This document shows positions 14,985-24,007 of a stretch of DNA of 64,000 nt, piece after piece (the stretch's first letter is position 1; each line of letters begins with the position of its first letter). The notes under the pieces are model-generated. The model did not search any database, was not told the DNA's origin, and saw only the letters and a list, made by a program, of their open reading frames with translations. Source of the DNA: SIG440 sp045580025 (GTDB lineage: Bacteria > Bacillota > Clostridia > Monoglobales > Monoglobaceae). The stretch is from NCBI GenBank assembly GCA_045580025.1, contig JAZNNB010000029.1:1-64000 (forward strand), given 5' to 3'. The translations under genes and the position numbers were made by a program.

Positions 14985-17162
14985 TCACTGACGTCTTCTT
15001 ATTACCGACTGGACGCCATCAATTTGTTTAAGTCGTTTGATTGCATTTTCAAGGTGCTCGGTATCTTTGATTTCAATAGAAATCTCGATAATTGCAACAT
15101 TGTTTTTCACCGTTCTTGCATTGAGACCTTTTATAGGAATTTTAAGTTCAGCAGTAATCGTTGCAATATCAACCAGCAAAGCGTTTCTGTCAATAGCGGT
15201 AATACACAAAAGTGCCTGAAAATCATTTTCAACCTCACGTGCCCAGCATACATTTATAAAACGCTGTTCCTCCTCAGGCGAAAATCTTGCATTGACGATA
15301 TTTATACAGTCTTTTCTGTGAACTGCAACGCCTCTGCCACGTGTAACATAACCAATTATCTTATCACCGGGGACAGGACTGCAACAATGGGAAATTCTCA
15401 CAAGGCAGTTGTCAATTCCCTCAACAATTACTCCGCTGTGATTTGCTTTTGCTGTTGTTTTAACAACAAATTTTTCCGCAATATCACCCACGTCCTGATT
15501 GCTGGCAATATCTTTTTTACATTTTTCTTTGAATTTTGCAAGGTATTTTCCTGCACTTGAGCCGCCATAACCAAGGGTTGCAAAAACGTCTTCAAGCTGC
15601 TTGAAGCCGTACTTTGAAAGAAGGCCTTCAAGCATTTCAGTATTACTCATATATGTCGCAGGAATACCTGATTTTTTAAGTTCCTTTTCAAAAAGCTCCT
15701 TGCCTTTTACAATGTTCTCTGCACGATTTTCTTTTTTAAGGAACTGGTTTATTTTGTTTCGTGCCTGAGAAGTTTTTGCAATTTTAAGCCAGTCAAGATT
15801 TGGTCCGCGTGATGAATTTGAGGTGTTTATCTCAATAATATCACCATTTTCAAGTATGGTGTCAAGAGTCACAATTTTGCCATTGACTTTTGCACCCTGC
15901 ATTTTATTTCCAACGGCACTGTGAATTGCATAAGCAAAGTCAATAGGTGTCGCACCTGCAGGCAGGCTTATAACGTCACCCTTTGGTGTAAACACAAAAA
16001 CCTCGTCGCTGAACATATCGATTTTAAGTGTCTGCATAAAATCTTCAGCATTTGTCATATCCTTTTGGATTTCAAGAAGCTGTTTTATCCATTCAAGCTT
16101 GTTGTCAATGTCTGATTTTCCGCTTATTCCTTCTTTGTATTTCCAGTGAGCAGCAATACCGTTTTCAGCTGTTCGGTGCATATCCCAGGTTCGTATCTGA
16201 ATTTCAAAGGGTGTGCCATTTGGTCCAATAACCGTGGAATGAAGAGACTGATACATATTTGGCTTAGGCATTGCAATATAATCCTTGAAACGCCCCGGAA
16301 TTGGCATAAAAAGTTCGTGTACCATACCAAGAACCGCATAACAGTCAGCATCAGTATTCACAATCACACGCACAGCAAACAAATCGTATATTTCATCAAT
16401 AGTTTTGTTTTGCATGAACATCTTTCGATAAATGCTGTAAAAATGCTTTGCTCTGCCTTCGACGTGAGCCTCAATACCCAATTTTTCAAGGCGCTGAGTA
16501 AATATGCTTATAATATCGCCAATATATTTTTCGCGCTCGCCTTTTTTCTGTCTAATGCTGTCAACAATTTCATAATAGCCAATAGGGTCAATATAACGAA
16601 GAGAAAGGTCCTCAAGTTCCATCTTGATTTTTGACATACCAAGCCTGTGAGCAAGAGGTGCAAAAACTTCAAGAGTTTCTCTCGCTTTTTCTCTTTGCTT
16701 GTGCTCAGGCATAGACTTGAGAGTTCTCATATTATGCAGCCTGTCGGCAAGCTTTATAAGGATAACCCTTACATCCTTTGCCATAGCAAGAAACATTTTT
16801 CTCAAATTTTCAATTTGCTGTTCTTCATTGGATGCATAAGGAATTTTGCCAAGCTTTGTAACGCCCGAAACAAGCAGTGCAATGTTTTCGCCAAATTCCT
16901 GCAAGATCTCTTCGTCGGTGGCATCCGTATCTTCAACCACATCGTGAAGAAGAGCCGCTGCAACAGAGCTTGCATCGAATTCCATATCAGCAAGAATATT
17001 TGCAACAGCAATGGGATGCATAAAGAATGGCTCGCCCGATGCCCGGAGCTGACCGTCGTGTTTTTTGCATGCGAAATCAAACGCCTTGACAACCACGTCA
17101 AGATCTCTGGCAACATTGTTGTTTTTTAACTTTTTAAGCAAATCATCCAGTTGCTTTTGCAT
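14985..17162 (-). CDS. relA: Bifunctional (p)ppGpp synthetase/hydrolase (Rel/SpoT)
   Basis: Makes and breaks the stringent-response alarmones. The 725 residues carry the HD hydrolase (H73-D74 in LLHDVVEDT, with HNMRTL near 145), the synthetase with GRAKHFYSIYRKM near 240 and IQIRTWDMH near 325, a TGS domain (VFVFTPKGDVISLPAGATP near 395), a CC/zinc-finger region (RISHCCSPVPGDKIIGY) and a C-terminal ACT domain. Both catalytic halves look intact, so it should act both ways. It follows recJ by 3 bases and probably depends on that transcript. The visible ribosome binding site is weak. Confidence 0.96.
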   Translation of the reverse strand: MQKQLDDLLKKLKNNNVARDLDVVVKAFDFACKKHDGQLRASGEPFFMHPIAVANILADMEFDASSVAAALLHDVVEDTDATDEEILQEFGENIALLVSGVTKLGKIPYASNEEQQIENLRKMFLAMAKDVRVILIKLADRLHNMRTLKSMPEHKQREKARETLEVFAPLAHRLGMSKIKMELEDLSLRYIDPIGYYEIVDSIRQKKGEREKYIGDIISIFTQRLEKLGIEAHVEGRAKHFYSIYRKMFMQNKTIDEIYDLFAVRVIVNTDADCYAVLGMVHELFMPIPGRFKDYIAMPKPNMYQSLHSTVIGPNGTPFEIQIRTWDMHRTAENGIAAHWKYKEGISGKSDIDNKLEWIKQLLEIQKDMTNAEDFMQTLKIDMFSDEVFVFTPKGDVISLPAGATPIDFAYAIHSAVGNKMQGAKVNGKIVTLDTILENGDIIEINTSNSSRGPNLDWLKIAKTSQARNKINQFLKKENRAENIVKGKELFEKELKKSGIPATYMSNTEMLEGLLSKYGFKQLEDVFATLGYGGSSAGKYLAKFKEKCKKDIASNQDVGDIAEKFVVKTTAKANHSGVIVEGIDNCLVRISHCCSPVPGDKIIGYVTRGRGVAVHRKDCINIVNARFSPEEEQRFINVCWAREVENDFQALLCITAIDRNALLVDIATITAELKIPIKGLNARTVKNNVAIIEISIEIKDTEHLENAIKRLKQIDGVQSVIRRRQ

Positions 17163-17165
17163 AAT

Positions 17166-18872
17166 TTATTTCACATCCACAAGTTTAATATCCTTCAAAA
17201 TAAGCTGTACATTCTTGAAGCCTTTGTAATCGTTGATATCAAGCCCAAAGGCAACCTCAACAAAATCCCCTTCTTTGAGTTGGTTGAAATATTCGCCCAT
17301 ACCAAAGCCCACTGCGTCAAAGAACTTATTGTCCTTAAGAAGTGTCATACGAAGATGCTTGCCCTCGCTCATGGTGCTGATTTTGTGAATTTTTATATTT
17401 CTTACCGCAAAAACAGGCAACGGGTTGTCAACGCCAAATGGCTGAAGTCTGTTGATTTCATCAACTGTTTCCATGGTTATGTAGGTTGGCTTTATTACCG
17501 CATCCACCGAAACCGTAGGAACAAGTGATTGTTCATCAATTTTGCCAAGCTTTTGTGAATTTATGGCAGCTCGGAACTTTTCGATATTTTCAGTCTTTAT
17601 CGAAAGACCTGCAGCAAGCTCGTGTCCGCCAAACTTTTCTAAGATGTCACTGCTGTTTTCAAGAGCTTCAAAAAGATTGAAACCACTGACACTTCTTCCC
17701 GAGCCTTTCGCTTCATCACCATCAATGGCAAAAAGAATTGACGGTCTGTAAAATTTCTCAGTAATTTTTGAAGAAACTATACCAACTATACCATGATGCC
17801 AGTTTTCGTGAGGAATGACAAGCACCTGGTCATCCTTTATCTGAGGATTTTTTTCTATATATTCAAGAGCTTCAGCAAACATTCTCTGTTCTGTCTGCTG
17901 TCTTATAATGTTTTCCTCACACAAGTTGTTAGCAAGCTCATATGCCTTGTCTTTGTCCTGAGTAAGGAACATTTCAACGCTTCGGGAAGCGCAGCCAAGA
18001 CGTCCGCTTGCATTTATTCTGGGTGCAATTATATAACCAATAGATGACGTAGTAATCGCCTTGTTGTTTGTAATTGAAACGTCAAGAAGAGCTTTAAGTC
18101 CGATATTTTCGGTATTCTTAAATTTTTCAAGACCCTTTGTAACAATAATTCTGTTTTCATCAACCAACGGCGAAATATCTGCAACTGTACCAAGGCAGAC
18201 AAGATCCGCATATTTTGACATAAGAGTCTCCACAGAGGAATTCTCATCAAGTGCCTGAATGAGCTTGAAAGCAACACCAACACCTGCAAGATTTTTGAAA
18301 GGATATTTGCAATCCTTGCGTTTTGGGTCAATCGCCGCAAAAGCTTCGGGGATTGTTTCTTTGCATTCGTGATGGTCAGTGATGATAATATCCATACCTA
18401 TGCTTTTTGCATATTCGGTTTCTTCAACAGCTGTGATGCCTGTATCAACAGTAATAACAACACCTGTTCCGTTTTCTTTTATTTTATCCAAAGCTTCGCG
18501 ATTTACACCATAACCCTCCTGTATACGGTCAGGAATGTAATAATCAACCTCAAAACCCATAGACGTAAGGTGCTTATAAAGGATAGCAATGCTCGTAATA
18601 CCATCAACATCATAATCGCCGTAAATGGTAATTTTTTCTTTTTTCACAAGTGCATCCTTTATACGGCTTACGGCTTTGTCCATATCTTTAAGAAGATACG
18701 GGTCATGAAGATTTTCAAGGTCGCAATGCAGGAATTTTTGAATTTCACTACTTTCTTTTATGCCTCGATTATACAAAATAATAGATGCAAGAGGTGAAAT
18801 ATTAAACTCCTTTGAAATCTCGACAACTCTGTTTTTGTCAAACTCTTTAAGTAACCAATTTTTCTGTAACAT
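17166..18872 (-). CDS. recJ: Single-stranded-DNA-specific exonuclease RecJ
   Basis: A 5'-3' exonuclease used in recombination and base excision repair. The DHH phosphoesterase motifs are visible: IYGDYDVDGITS near 77-88, VVITVDTGI near 137, IITDHHE near 157 and the DHHA1 region with GSGRSVSGFNLFEAL near 370. The 568-residue length is normal. Start ATG 18872 has GGAG upstream. It is first in an operon that continues through relA, the MBL hydrolase, hemZ and the flavodoxin-like gene, with gaps of 3 to 24 bases or overlaps. Confidence 0.95.
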   Translation of the reverse strand: MLQKNWLLKEFDKNRVVEISKEFNISPLASIILYNRGIKESSEIQKFLHCDLENLHDPYLLKDMDKAVSRIKDALVKKEKITIYGDYDVDGITSIAILYKHLTSMGFEVDYYIPDRIQEGYGVNREALDKIKENGTGVVITVDTGITAVEETEYAKSIGMDIIITDHHECKETIPEAFAAIDPKRKDCKYPFKNLAGVGVAFKLIQALDENSSVETLMSKYADLVCLGTVADISPLVDENRIIVTKGLEKFKNTENIGLKALLDVSITNNKAITTSSIGYIIAPRINASGRLGCASRSVEMFLTQDKDKAYELANNLCEENIIRQQTEQRMFAEALEYIEKNPQIKDDQVLVIPHENWHHGIVGIVSSKITEKFYRPSILFAIDGDEAKGSGRSVSGFNLFEALENSSDILEKFGGHELAAGLSIKTENIEKFRAAINSQKLGKIDEQSLVPTVSVDAVIKPTYITMETVDEINRLQPFGVDNPLPVFAVRNIKIHKISTMSEGKHLRMTLLKDNKFFDAVGFGMGEYFNQLKEGDFVEVAFGLDINDYKGFKNVQLILKDIKLVDVK

Positions 18873-18981
18873 AAGTTTTACTCCTACTTGTTAATTTTTC
18901 ACCCTACATTTTATCACGTTTTTCGTCAAAAAACAACCCTTTTTTGAAAAGATATACACAAAAGTAAAAACCTTTCCATAA

Positions 18982-21351
18982 TCAGGAATTTTTAAGTTCA
19001 ACAATGGTTACTCCATTTTCGCCCTCGCCGTATTTTCCAAGCCTGAACGACTTGACGTGGGGATGCTTTCTCAGCATATCGTGAACGCCCTGTCTTAAGA
19101 CACCTGTTCCCTTGCCGTGTATAACCGTAACCGTTCCAAGTCCCGACATAGCGGCTTTGTCAAGGAACATATCCGTTTCCATAAGTGCCTCTTCAAGGAC
19201 CATTCCGCGAAGGTCAACCTCGGTCTTCACAGTTTTTATACCGCTGCTTGCACCTTTTCTGGGAATAAATTTTTCTATATTTTTATGAGTTTCGTCCTCA
19301 AGAATAACAAGATTTGAAAGCTTTGACACTGTCTTCATGATACCCATCTGAATAACAGCTGTTTCGGCCTTTTTGTCTATAGATAAAATACTTCCTTTGT
19401 CATTGAGGTCAACAATCAACACTGACATTCCGGGTTTAAGGGCATTTATATTTGTTTTCTGCACTTTGGGTTTTGAAACACTTTGGGTTTTTACAGTCTT
19501 TTTGATTCGGATATTAAGGTCTTTTCTTACCTCTTCCATCGCCCGAAGTGCTTCTTTTTCATCCTTTTCTTTTTTGAGTGCACGCATCTTTGCCAGTATA
19601 TCTTCTGTTTCAACTTTTGCCTTTTCTACAATTTCAGCAGCTTTTTTGTTGGCTTTCTCAAAAATTTCATCACGTTTTTTATCTAAGAGCTTTCTTTCTC
19701 TCAAAAGCTCTGCTTTTATCTCCTGAGCTTCTTTTTTAAGACGTTCCTGCTCAACACGTGAAACTTCGGCAACCTTTCGATTTTCTTCAATATCAGTAAG
19801 AATATTCTCAAACTTAATATTTTCCTTTGAAAGCAGGCGTTTTGAATCCTCAATTATAAAATCAGAGAGTCCAAGTTTTTTTGAAATTGCAAAAGCATTA
19901 CTCTTTCCTGGAATACCCACAAGAAGCCTGTATGTGGGACTGAGTGTTTCCACATCAAACTCACAAGAACCATTCTCCACTCTGTCGGTAGAAAGTGCAT
20001 AAACCTTTAATTCACTATAATGTGTCGTGGCAACAGTCTTTGCTCCCAGATTTTTCACATAATTCAATATAGCAGTAGCAAGTGCCGCACCTTCAGTTGG
20101 GTCAGTTCCCGCACCAAGCTCATCAAAAAGGACCAGTGAATCAGGAGTTACTTTATTTAAAATCCCAACGATATTGGTCATATGCGAAGAAAACGTACTG
20201 AGACTCTGCTCGATGCTTTGTTCATCGCCAATATCAGCATAAATACCATCAAATACCGAAAGAGTGGTTCCGTCAGATGCCGGCACATAAAGACCAGCTT
20301 GCGCCATAAGTGAAAAAAGTCCTACGGTTTTGAGAAGTACAGTTTTACCACCTGTATTTGGCCCTGTAACAACTAAAGTATCAAAATCAATCCCCAAAGA
20401 AATATCCTGGGAAACCACTTTTTTATGGTCTATAAGCGGATGTCTTCCCTTTTTGATATCAATATTGCCCTTATCATTAACTATTGGACAAACACCCTTT
20501 TGTGATATTCCGAGCTTTGCCTTTGCAAAAAGCAAATCAATATCACAAATCAATTCATAATTCCACTTAACGGCATCGGATATTTCACCGACAAGGACTG
20601 TAAGTTCGGCGAGAATTCGTTCAATCTCCGTCTTTTCCTTTGCCGCCAAGGTATGAAGTTCGTTATTTGCTTCCACAACACCACTTGGCTCAACAAACAG
20701 CGTTCCGCCTGACGCCGAAACGTCATGAACTATACCCTGAACATCTCCCTTATGCTCCGCCTTTACAGGGAGTACATATCTGTCGTTTCTCAAGGTAACA
20801 ATGGGGTCCTGCAAAAATTTCTGGTAATGGGGCGAACGTATCATCGAATTCAACGTATCTTTTATCTTATCTCCCATACGGGCAATTTTCCTGCGGATAT
20901 TGGCGAGTTCAGGACTTGCACCATCTGCCATTTCTGTTTCAGAAATTATTGATGCGGATATACGATTTTCAACATCGCTATGCATACTGAGACCATCAAA
21001 ATAGCTATCAAGCACACCACTGTGCCCATCATAATATTTCTTGAGGCTTGCAGCACAGGAAAGAACCTTTGCTATGTTAAGAAGCTCAACCATAGAAAGT
21101 GTTCCGCCAACACTTATACGTTTTAAAGCGCTCAAAACCTCGGAAACGCCAGAAATAGGCGGTGAACCGTACTTGTGAATCATAACAACAGCCGCATCTG
21201 TCATTGAAAGGTCGCACTTTACCTCTTTAAGCACAGTTTTGGGCATAATATTTAAAGCCTTTTCCTTGCTATCCTCGCAAACTGCAAAATCAGCCAAAAT
21301 CCCACATATTTTATTAAATTCAAGAGTTTTGAGTGTTTTTTCTTCTATCAC
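18982..21351 (-). CDS. mutS2: MutS2 ATPase/endonuclease with Smr domain
   Basis: MutS2 binds branched DNA to restrain recombination and, in Bacillus, also rescues collided ribosomes. In the 789 residues: MutS core with Walker A TGPNTGGKTVLLK near 333, Walker B LVLFDELGAGTDPTEG near 407, a long Lys/Glu-rich coiled coil from about 510 to 640, and a C-terminal Smr nuclease domain (VDLRGMVLEEAL and VIHGKGTGVLR). The start is GTG at 21351, with GAGGT 9 bases upstream. A sigma-A promoter at 21392-21420 serves it alone. Confidence 0.95.
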   Translation of the reverse strand: MIEEKTLKTLEFNKICGILADFAVCEDSKEKALNIMPKTVLKEVKCDLSMTDAAVVMIHKYGSPPISGVSEVLSALKRISVGGTLSMVELLNIAKVLSCAASLKKYYDGHSGVLDSYFDGLSMHSDVENRISASIISETEMADGASPELANIRRKIARMGDKIKDTLNSMIRSPHYQKFLQDPIVTLRNDRYVLPVKAEHKGDVQGIVHDVSASGGTLFVEPSGVVEANNELHTLAAKEKTEIERILAELTVLVGEISDAVKWNYELICDIDLLFAKAKLGISQKGVCPIVNDKGNIDIKKGRHPLIDHKKVVSQDISLGIDFDTLVVTGPNTGGKTVLLKTVGLFSLMAQAGLYVPASDGTTLSVFDGIYADIGDEQSIEQSLSTFSSHMTNIVGILNKVTPDSLVLFDELGAGTDPTEGAALATAILNYVKNLGAKTVATTHYSELKVYALSTDRVENGSCEFDVETLSPTYRLLVGIPGKSNAFAISKKLGLSDFIIEDSKRLLSKENIKFENILTDIEENRKVAEVSRVEQERLKKEAQEIKAELLRERKLLDKKRDEIFEKANKKAAEIVEKAKVETEDILAKMRALKKEKDEKEALRAMEEVRKDLNIRIKKTVKTQSVSKPKVQKTNINALKPGMSVLIVDLNDKGSILSIDKKAETAVIQMGIMKTVSKLSNLVILEDETHKNIEKFIPRKGASSGIKTVKTEVDLRGMVLEEALMETDMFLDKAAMSGLGTVTVIHGKGTGVLRQGVHDMLRKHPHVKSFRLGKYGEGENGVTIVELKNS

Positions 21352-21391
21352 AACAATTTACCTCTTATCGCTAACAATTTAAAACATAGAT

Positions 21392-21420
21392 ATTTTAACA
21401 CAAATACACCAAAATGTAAA
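21392..21420 (-). promoter_or_regulatory. Sigma-A promoter of mutS2
   Basis: TTTACA (21420..21415), 17 bases, TAAAAT (21397..21392) on the minus strand; the predicted start is about 35 bases upstream of the GTG codon. Confidence 0.62.
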
Positions 21421-21434
21421 CTTTTTTTGAAATG

Positions 21435-21466
21435 AAAACCCCGTGATTTTAATATCACAGGGTTTT
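21435..21466 (-). terminator. Terminator after the aldolase gene
   Basis: The stem AAAACCC-GTGAT/ATCAC-GGGTTTT with one mismatch closes the ddh/aldolase operon on the minus strand, 15 bases after the stop codon. The minus-strand tail is CATTTC then purines, so the T run is the arm itself. Confidence 0.65.
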
Positions 21467-21481
21467 AAAAGACTTTAAATT

Positions 21482-22402
21482 TTATCCAACATACTTCTTT
21501 ATAGCTTCACGAATCATTTTTGCAGCTTCCTCAACAATCTGCATATCGCTATCCACAAGATTTGCAAGGGGTTTTCTTACTCCACCAAGTTCAAGACCTT
21601 CATTGATTTTAAGAATTCCTTTGATTATCGCATAAAGATTTCCGTGACCAGAGCACATTTTGTATATAATAGAATTTACATCGTTCTGAATGTCCTTCGC
21701 CTTTTCCATTTCTCCGTTCTTTATATGCTCGTCCATCTTAAGGAAAAGTTCAGGCATAACTCCGTATGTACCGCCAATTCCACCCTCAGCACCAATAACT
21801 CTGCCGCCGATAAACTGTTCATCTGGTCCATTGAAAACTATGTAGTCATCACCTGACTCTTGTTTAAACTGTTGGATATCCTGAATTGGCATTGAAGAGT
21901 TTTTAACGCCGATAACTCTTGGGTTCTTTCTCATCTCTTTGTAAAGATTAAGTGTGAGTGCAACACCCGCAAGCTGAGGAATATTGTAAATAATAAAATC
22001 AGTGTTTGGAGCTGCAGAGCTCATATCATTCCAATACTCAGCTATTGCATATTCAGGAAGACGGAAATAGATAGGAGGAATTGCAGCGATAGCATCAACA
22101 CCCAAAGACTCTGCATGTCTTGCAAGCTCCATACTGTCTTTTGTGTTGTTGCAAGCAATGTGTGCTATCACCGTGAGGGAACCGTCGTTTGCCTTCATAA
22201 CGTTTTCGAGCACAATTTTGCGGTCTTCAACACTCTGATATATACATTCACCCGAAGAGCCGTTAACATAAACACCTTTTACACCTTTTTTTATAAAATA
22301 ACGTGTAAATTCCTGCACTCTTTCAGGACTAACTTCACCATTTTCGTCATAACAAGCATAAAACGCTGGAATAACACCCTTGTACTTTTCTAAATTTCTC
22401 AT
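21482..22402 (-). CDS. N-acetylneuraminate lyase-type aldolase (DapA superfamily)
   Basis: A class I Schiff-base aldolase with a TIM barrel. The catalytic pair is Y in YNIPQLAGV near residue 142 and K in VIGVKNSS near 170. The GSSGE loop near 49 and NGPDEQFIGG...GGIGGTY near 195-215 match sialate lyase rather than dihydrodipicolinate synthase, which has GTTGE and a GDD loop. So cleavage of N-acetylneuraminate or a related keto sugar acid is more likely than lysine synthesis, despite the neighbouring ddh. At 306 residues it is normal length. I start it at 22402 (MRNLEK), behind GAAAGG. It has its own promoter. Confidence 0.8.
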   Translation of the reverse strand: MRNLEKYKGVIPAFYACYDENGEVSPERVQEFTRYFIKKGVKGVYVNGSSGECIYQSVEDRKIVLENVMKANDGSLTVIAHIACNNTKDSMELARHAESLGVDAIAAIPPIYFRLPEYAIAEYWNDMSSAAPNTDFIIYNIPQLAGVALTLNLYKEMRKNPRVIGVKNSSMPIQDIQQFKQESGDDYIVFNGPDEQFIGGRVIGAEGGIGGTYGVMPELFLKMDEHIKNGEMEKAKDIQNDVNSIIYKMCSGHGNLYAIIKGILKINEGLELGGVRKPLANLVDSDMQIVEEAAKMIREAIKKYVG

Positions 22403-22473
22403 AAGTTTCCACACCTTTCGCCTGCCTAAAATGCAGGAATTAAAATAATATGCTTTCGCATCAAGACAATTTT

Positions 22474-22502
22474 ATTCTACCACCAAAAGCAGTCTGTGTC
22501 AA
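22474..22502 (-). promoter_or_regulatory. Sigma-A promoter of the aldolase gene
   Basis: TTGACA (22502..22497), 17 bases, TAGAAT (22479..22474) on the minus strand, in the gap after the ddh stop. The short leader contains a small hairpin, ATGCGAAAGCAT. Confidence 0.68.
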
Positions 22503-22511
22503 GGATTCCCG

Positions 22512-23498
22512 CTACAAAAGATTTTTTCTCAAGTCTTCATTTGACTTTGGACTGAGAAGTGCCGGCGCAATATCAAAAACTGTTTTGCAACCTGCATCAC
22601 CACTTTTATTCATTCTGTATGCAGCACGTGCATAAGCCACGATAACTGAAGACGTAAATTCGGGATTCGAATCAAGTTTTAAGCCGTATTCAATTATGTG
22701 ATTGTTTTCAAAATTTATACCTGTTTTTCCGCTTCGGATAACAAATCCACCATGAGGAATACCACTGTGGTCACGCATCAACTCTTCTTTTGTAATGAAA
22801 TGAACTGTTGTATCATAATCAGCAAAATAATCCGGCATAGTTTTGATTTCTCGTTCTATGCGTTCTTTATCAGCGCCGTCTTCTGCCACAACAAAACATT
22901 CTCTCGTATGCTTTTCACGTGTTGAAAGCTTTGGATTTTCACCATTCCTTACTGCTTCAAGAGCTTTTTCCACTGGGATTGTGTATTGCTTTGCATCCAG
23001 AACGCCATCAATTTTGCGAATTGCGTCAGAATGACCCTGACTCACACCCTTGCCCCAGAATGTATAGCTTTCGCCTTCAGGAAGTATTGCTTCTGCATAC
23101 ATACGGTTAACAGAGAACATACCAGGGTCCCAGCCAACCGATATAACAGCAACCTTGTTACCAAGCTTTGCAGCTTTATCAACGTTCTCAAAATGCTGCG
23201 GGATTTTTGCATGAGTATCAAAGCTGTCAACAACGTTATAAAGCTTAGCCATTTCAGGAGTTTGCATTGGCAAATCCTTTGCACTGCCTCCGCATAGAAT
23301 CAAAACATCTATTTCATCTGTCATTTTGGAAAGCTCGTCCGCATGACAAACTGCTGCTCCTGCTGTATTTATTTTAATTGAAAATGGGTCACGTCTGGTA
23401 AAGACTGCCACAAGCTCCATATCAGCGTTTTGCCTGATAGCATTTTCCACACCTCTTCCGAGGTTTCCGTAACCGTAAATTCCAATTCTTATACTCAT
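22512..23498 (-). CDS. ddh: meso-Diaminopimelate dehydrogenase
   Basis: Catalyses the NADPH-dependent amination of tetrahydrodipicolinate directly to meso-diaminopimelate, a one-step branch to peptidoglycan and lysine. The N-terminal Rossmann motif is IGIYGYGNLGRGVE at residues 4-17, and the family segments VISVGWDPGMFSVNR, FWGKGVSQGHSDAIR and the C-terminal YARAAYR are present. The 328-residue length is typical. I start it at MSIRIG (23498), with AGAAAGG upstream, not at the longer TTG/ATG. It follows the cinA-type gene by about 30 bases. Confidence 0.93.
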   Translation of the reverse strand: MSIRIGIYGYGNLGRGVENAIRQNADMELVAVFTRRDPFSIKINTAGAAVCHADELSKMTDEIDVLILCGGSAKDLPMQTPEMAKLYNVVDSFDTHAKIPQHFENVDKAAKLGNKVAVISVGWDPGMFSVNRMYAEAILPEGESYTFWGKGVSQGHSDAIRKIDGVLDAKQYTIPVEKALEAVRNGENPKLSTREKHTRECFVVAEDGADKERIEREIKTMPDYFADYDTTVHFITKEELMRDHSGIPHGGFVIRSGKTGINFENNHIIEYGLKLDSNPEFTSSVIVAYARAAYRMNKSGDAGCKTVFDIAPALLSPKSNEDLRKNLL

Positions 23499-23530
23499 TT
23501 TATCCACGCCTTTCTGTAAAATCAAATTGA

Positions 23531-24007
23531 CTATCTGTTTAAAATTGCATCCCTAACCATTTCAAGAGCCTTATTCGCCGTGCTTTCTCGCACTGTTTCA
23601 CGGTCACCGTCAAACACAAACCTTTGAGCTGTGTGCAAATTCTCACCGCAAATGCCAATCCACACGGTTCCCACAGGTTTTTGGGGAGTCCCTCCCGTCG
23701 GCCCTGCAATACCCGTAACTGATATACCAAAGTCAGAATCGGAAAGTTCTTTAACGCCTTTACACATCTCAAGAGCAGTCTCCTGCGACACCGCACCAAA
23801 CAGCTTTAAGGTTTCATTTTTTACGCCTAAAATCTTATGTTTTTGATCATTAGAATAAGTCACAATACCAAGGTCAAAACACCCTGAGGACCCTGACACA
23901 GACGTTATTTTCTTTGAAATAAGCCCTCCAGTGCAACTTTCTGCTGTTGAAACTTTCATTTTTCGTTCAAGGAGTAATTCACAAACAATAGTTTCTATAT
24001 TTCTCAT
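23531..24007 (-). CDS. pncC: CinA C-terminal domain protein (nicotinamide-nucleotide amidohydrolase, PncC type)
   Basis: Hydrolyses nicotinamide mononucleotide to nicotinate mononucleotide in pyridine nucleotide salvage. The 158 residues match the stand-alone CinA C domain: AESCTGGLISKKIT near 22-35, SNDQKHKILGV, ISVTGIAGPTGGTPQKPVGTVWIG near 100-123. The N-terminal molybdopterin-like domain of full CinA is absent, as in PncC. Its ATG overlaps the thiI stop by one base (TAATG), so the two are translationally coupled. Confidence 0.92.
   Translation of the reverse strand: MRNIETIVCELLLERKMKVSTAESCTGGLISKKITSVSGSSGCFDLGIVTYSNDQKHKILGVKNETLKLFGAVSQETALEMCKGVKELSDSDFGISVTGIAGPTGGTPQKPVGTVWIGICGENLHTAQRFVFDGDRETVRESTANKALEMVRDAILNR

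Noticed and set aside
15024..15560. Plus-strand ORFs of 100-210 codons opposite relA, recJ, dnaX and prkC (for example 15024-15560, 16146-16634, 56771-57415)
   Set aside because: They are antisense shadows of strongly conserved genes, without ribosome binding sites, with biased composition rich in Phe, Cys, Ile and Asn.
21482..22402. Dihydrodipicolinate synthase (dapA)
   Set aside because: The active-site loops resemble sialate lyase; see the finding on this gene.
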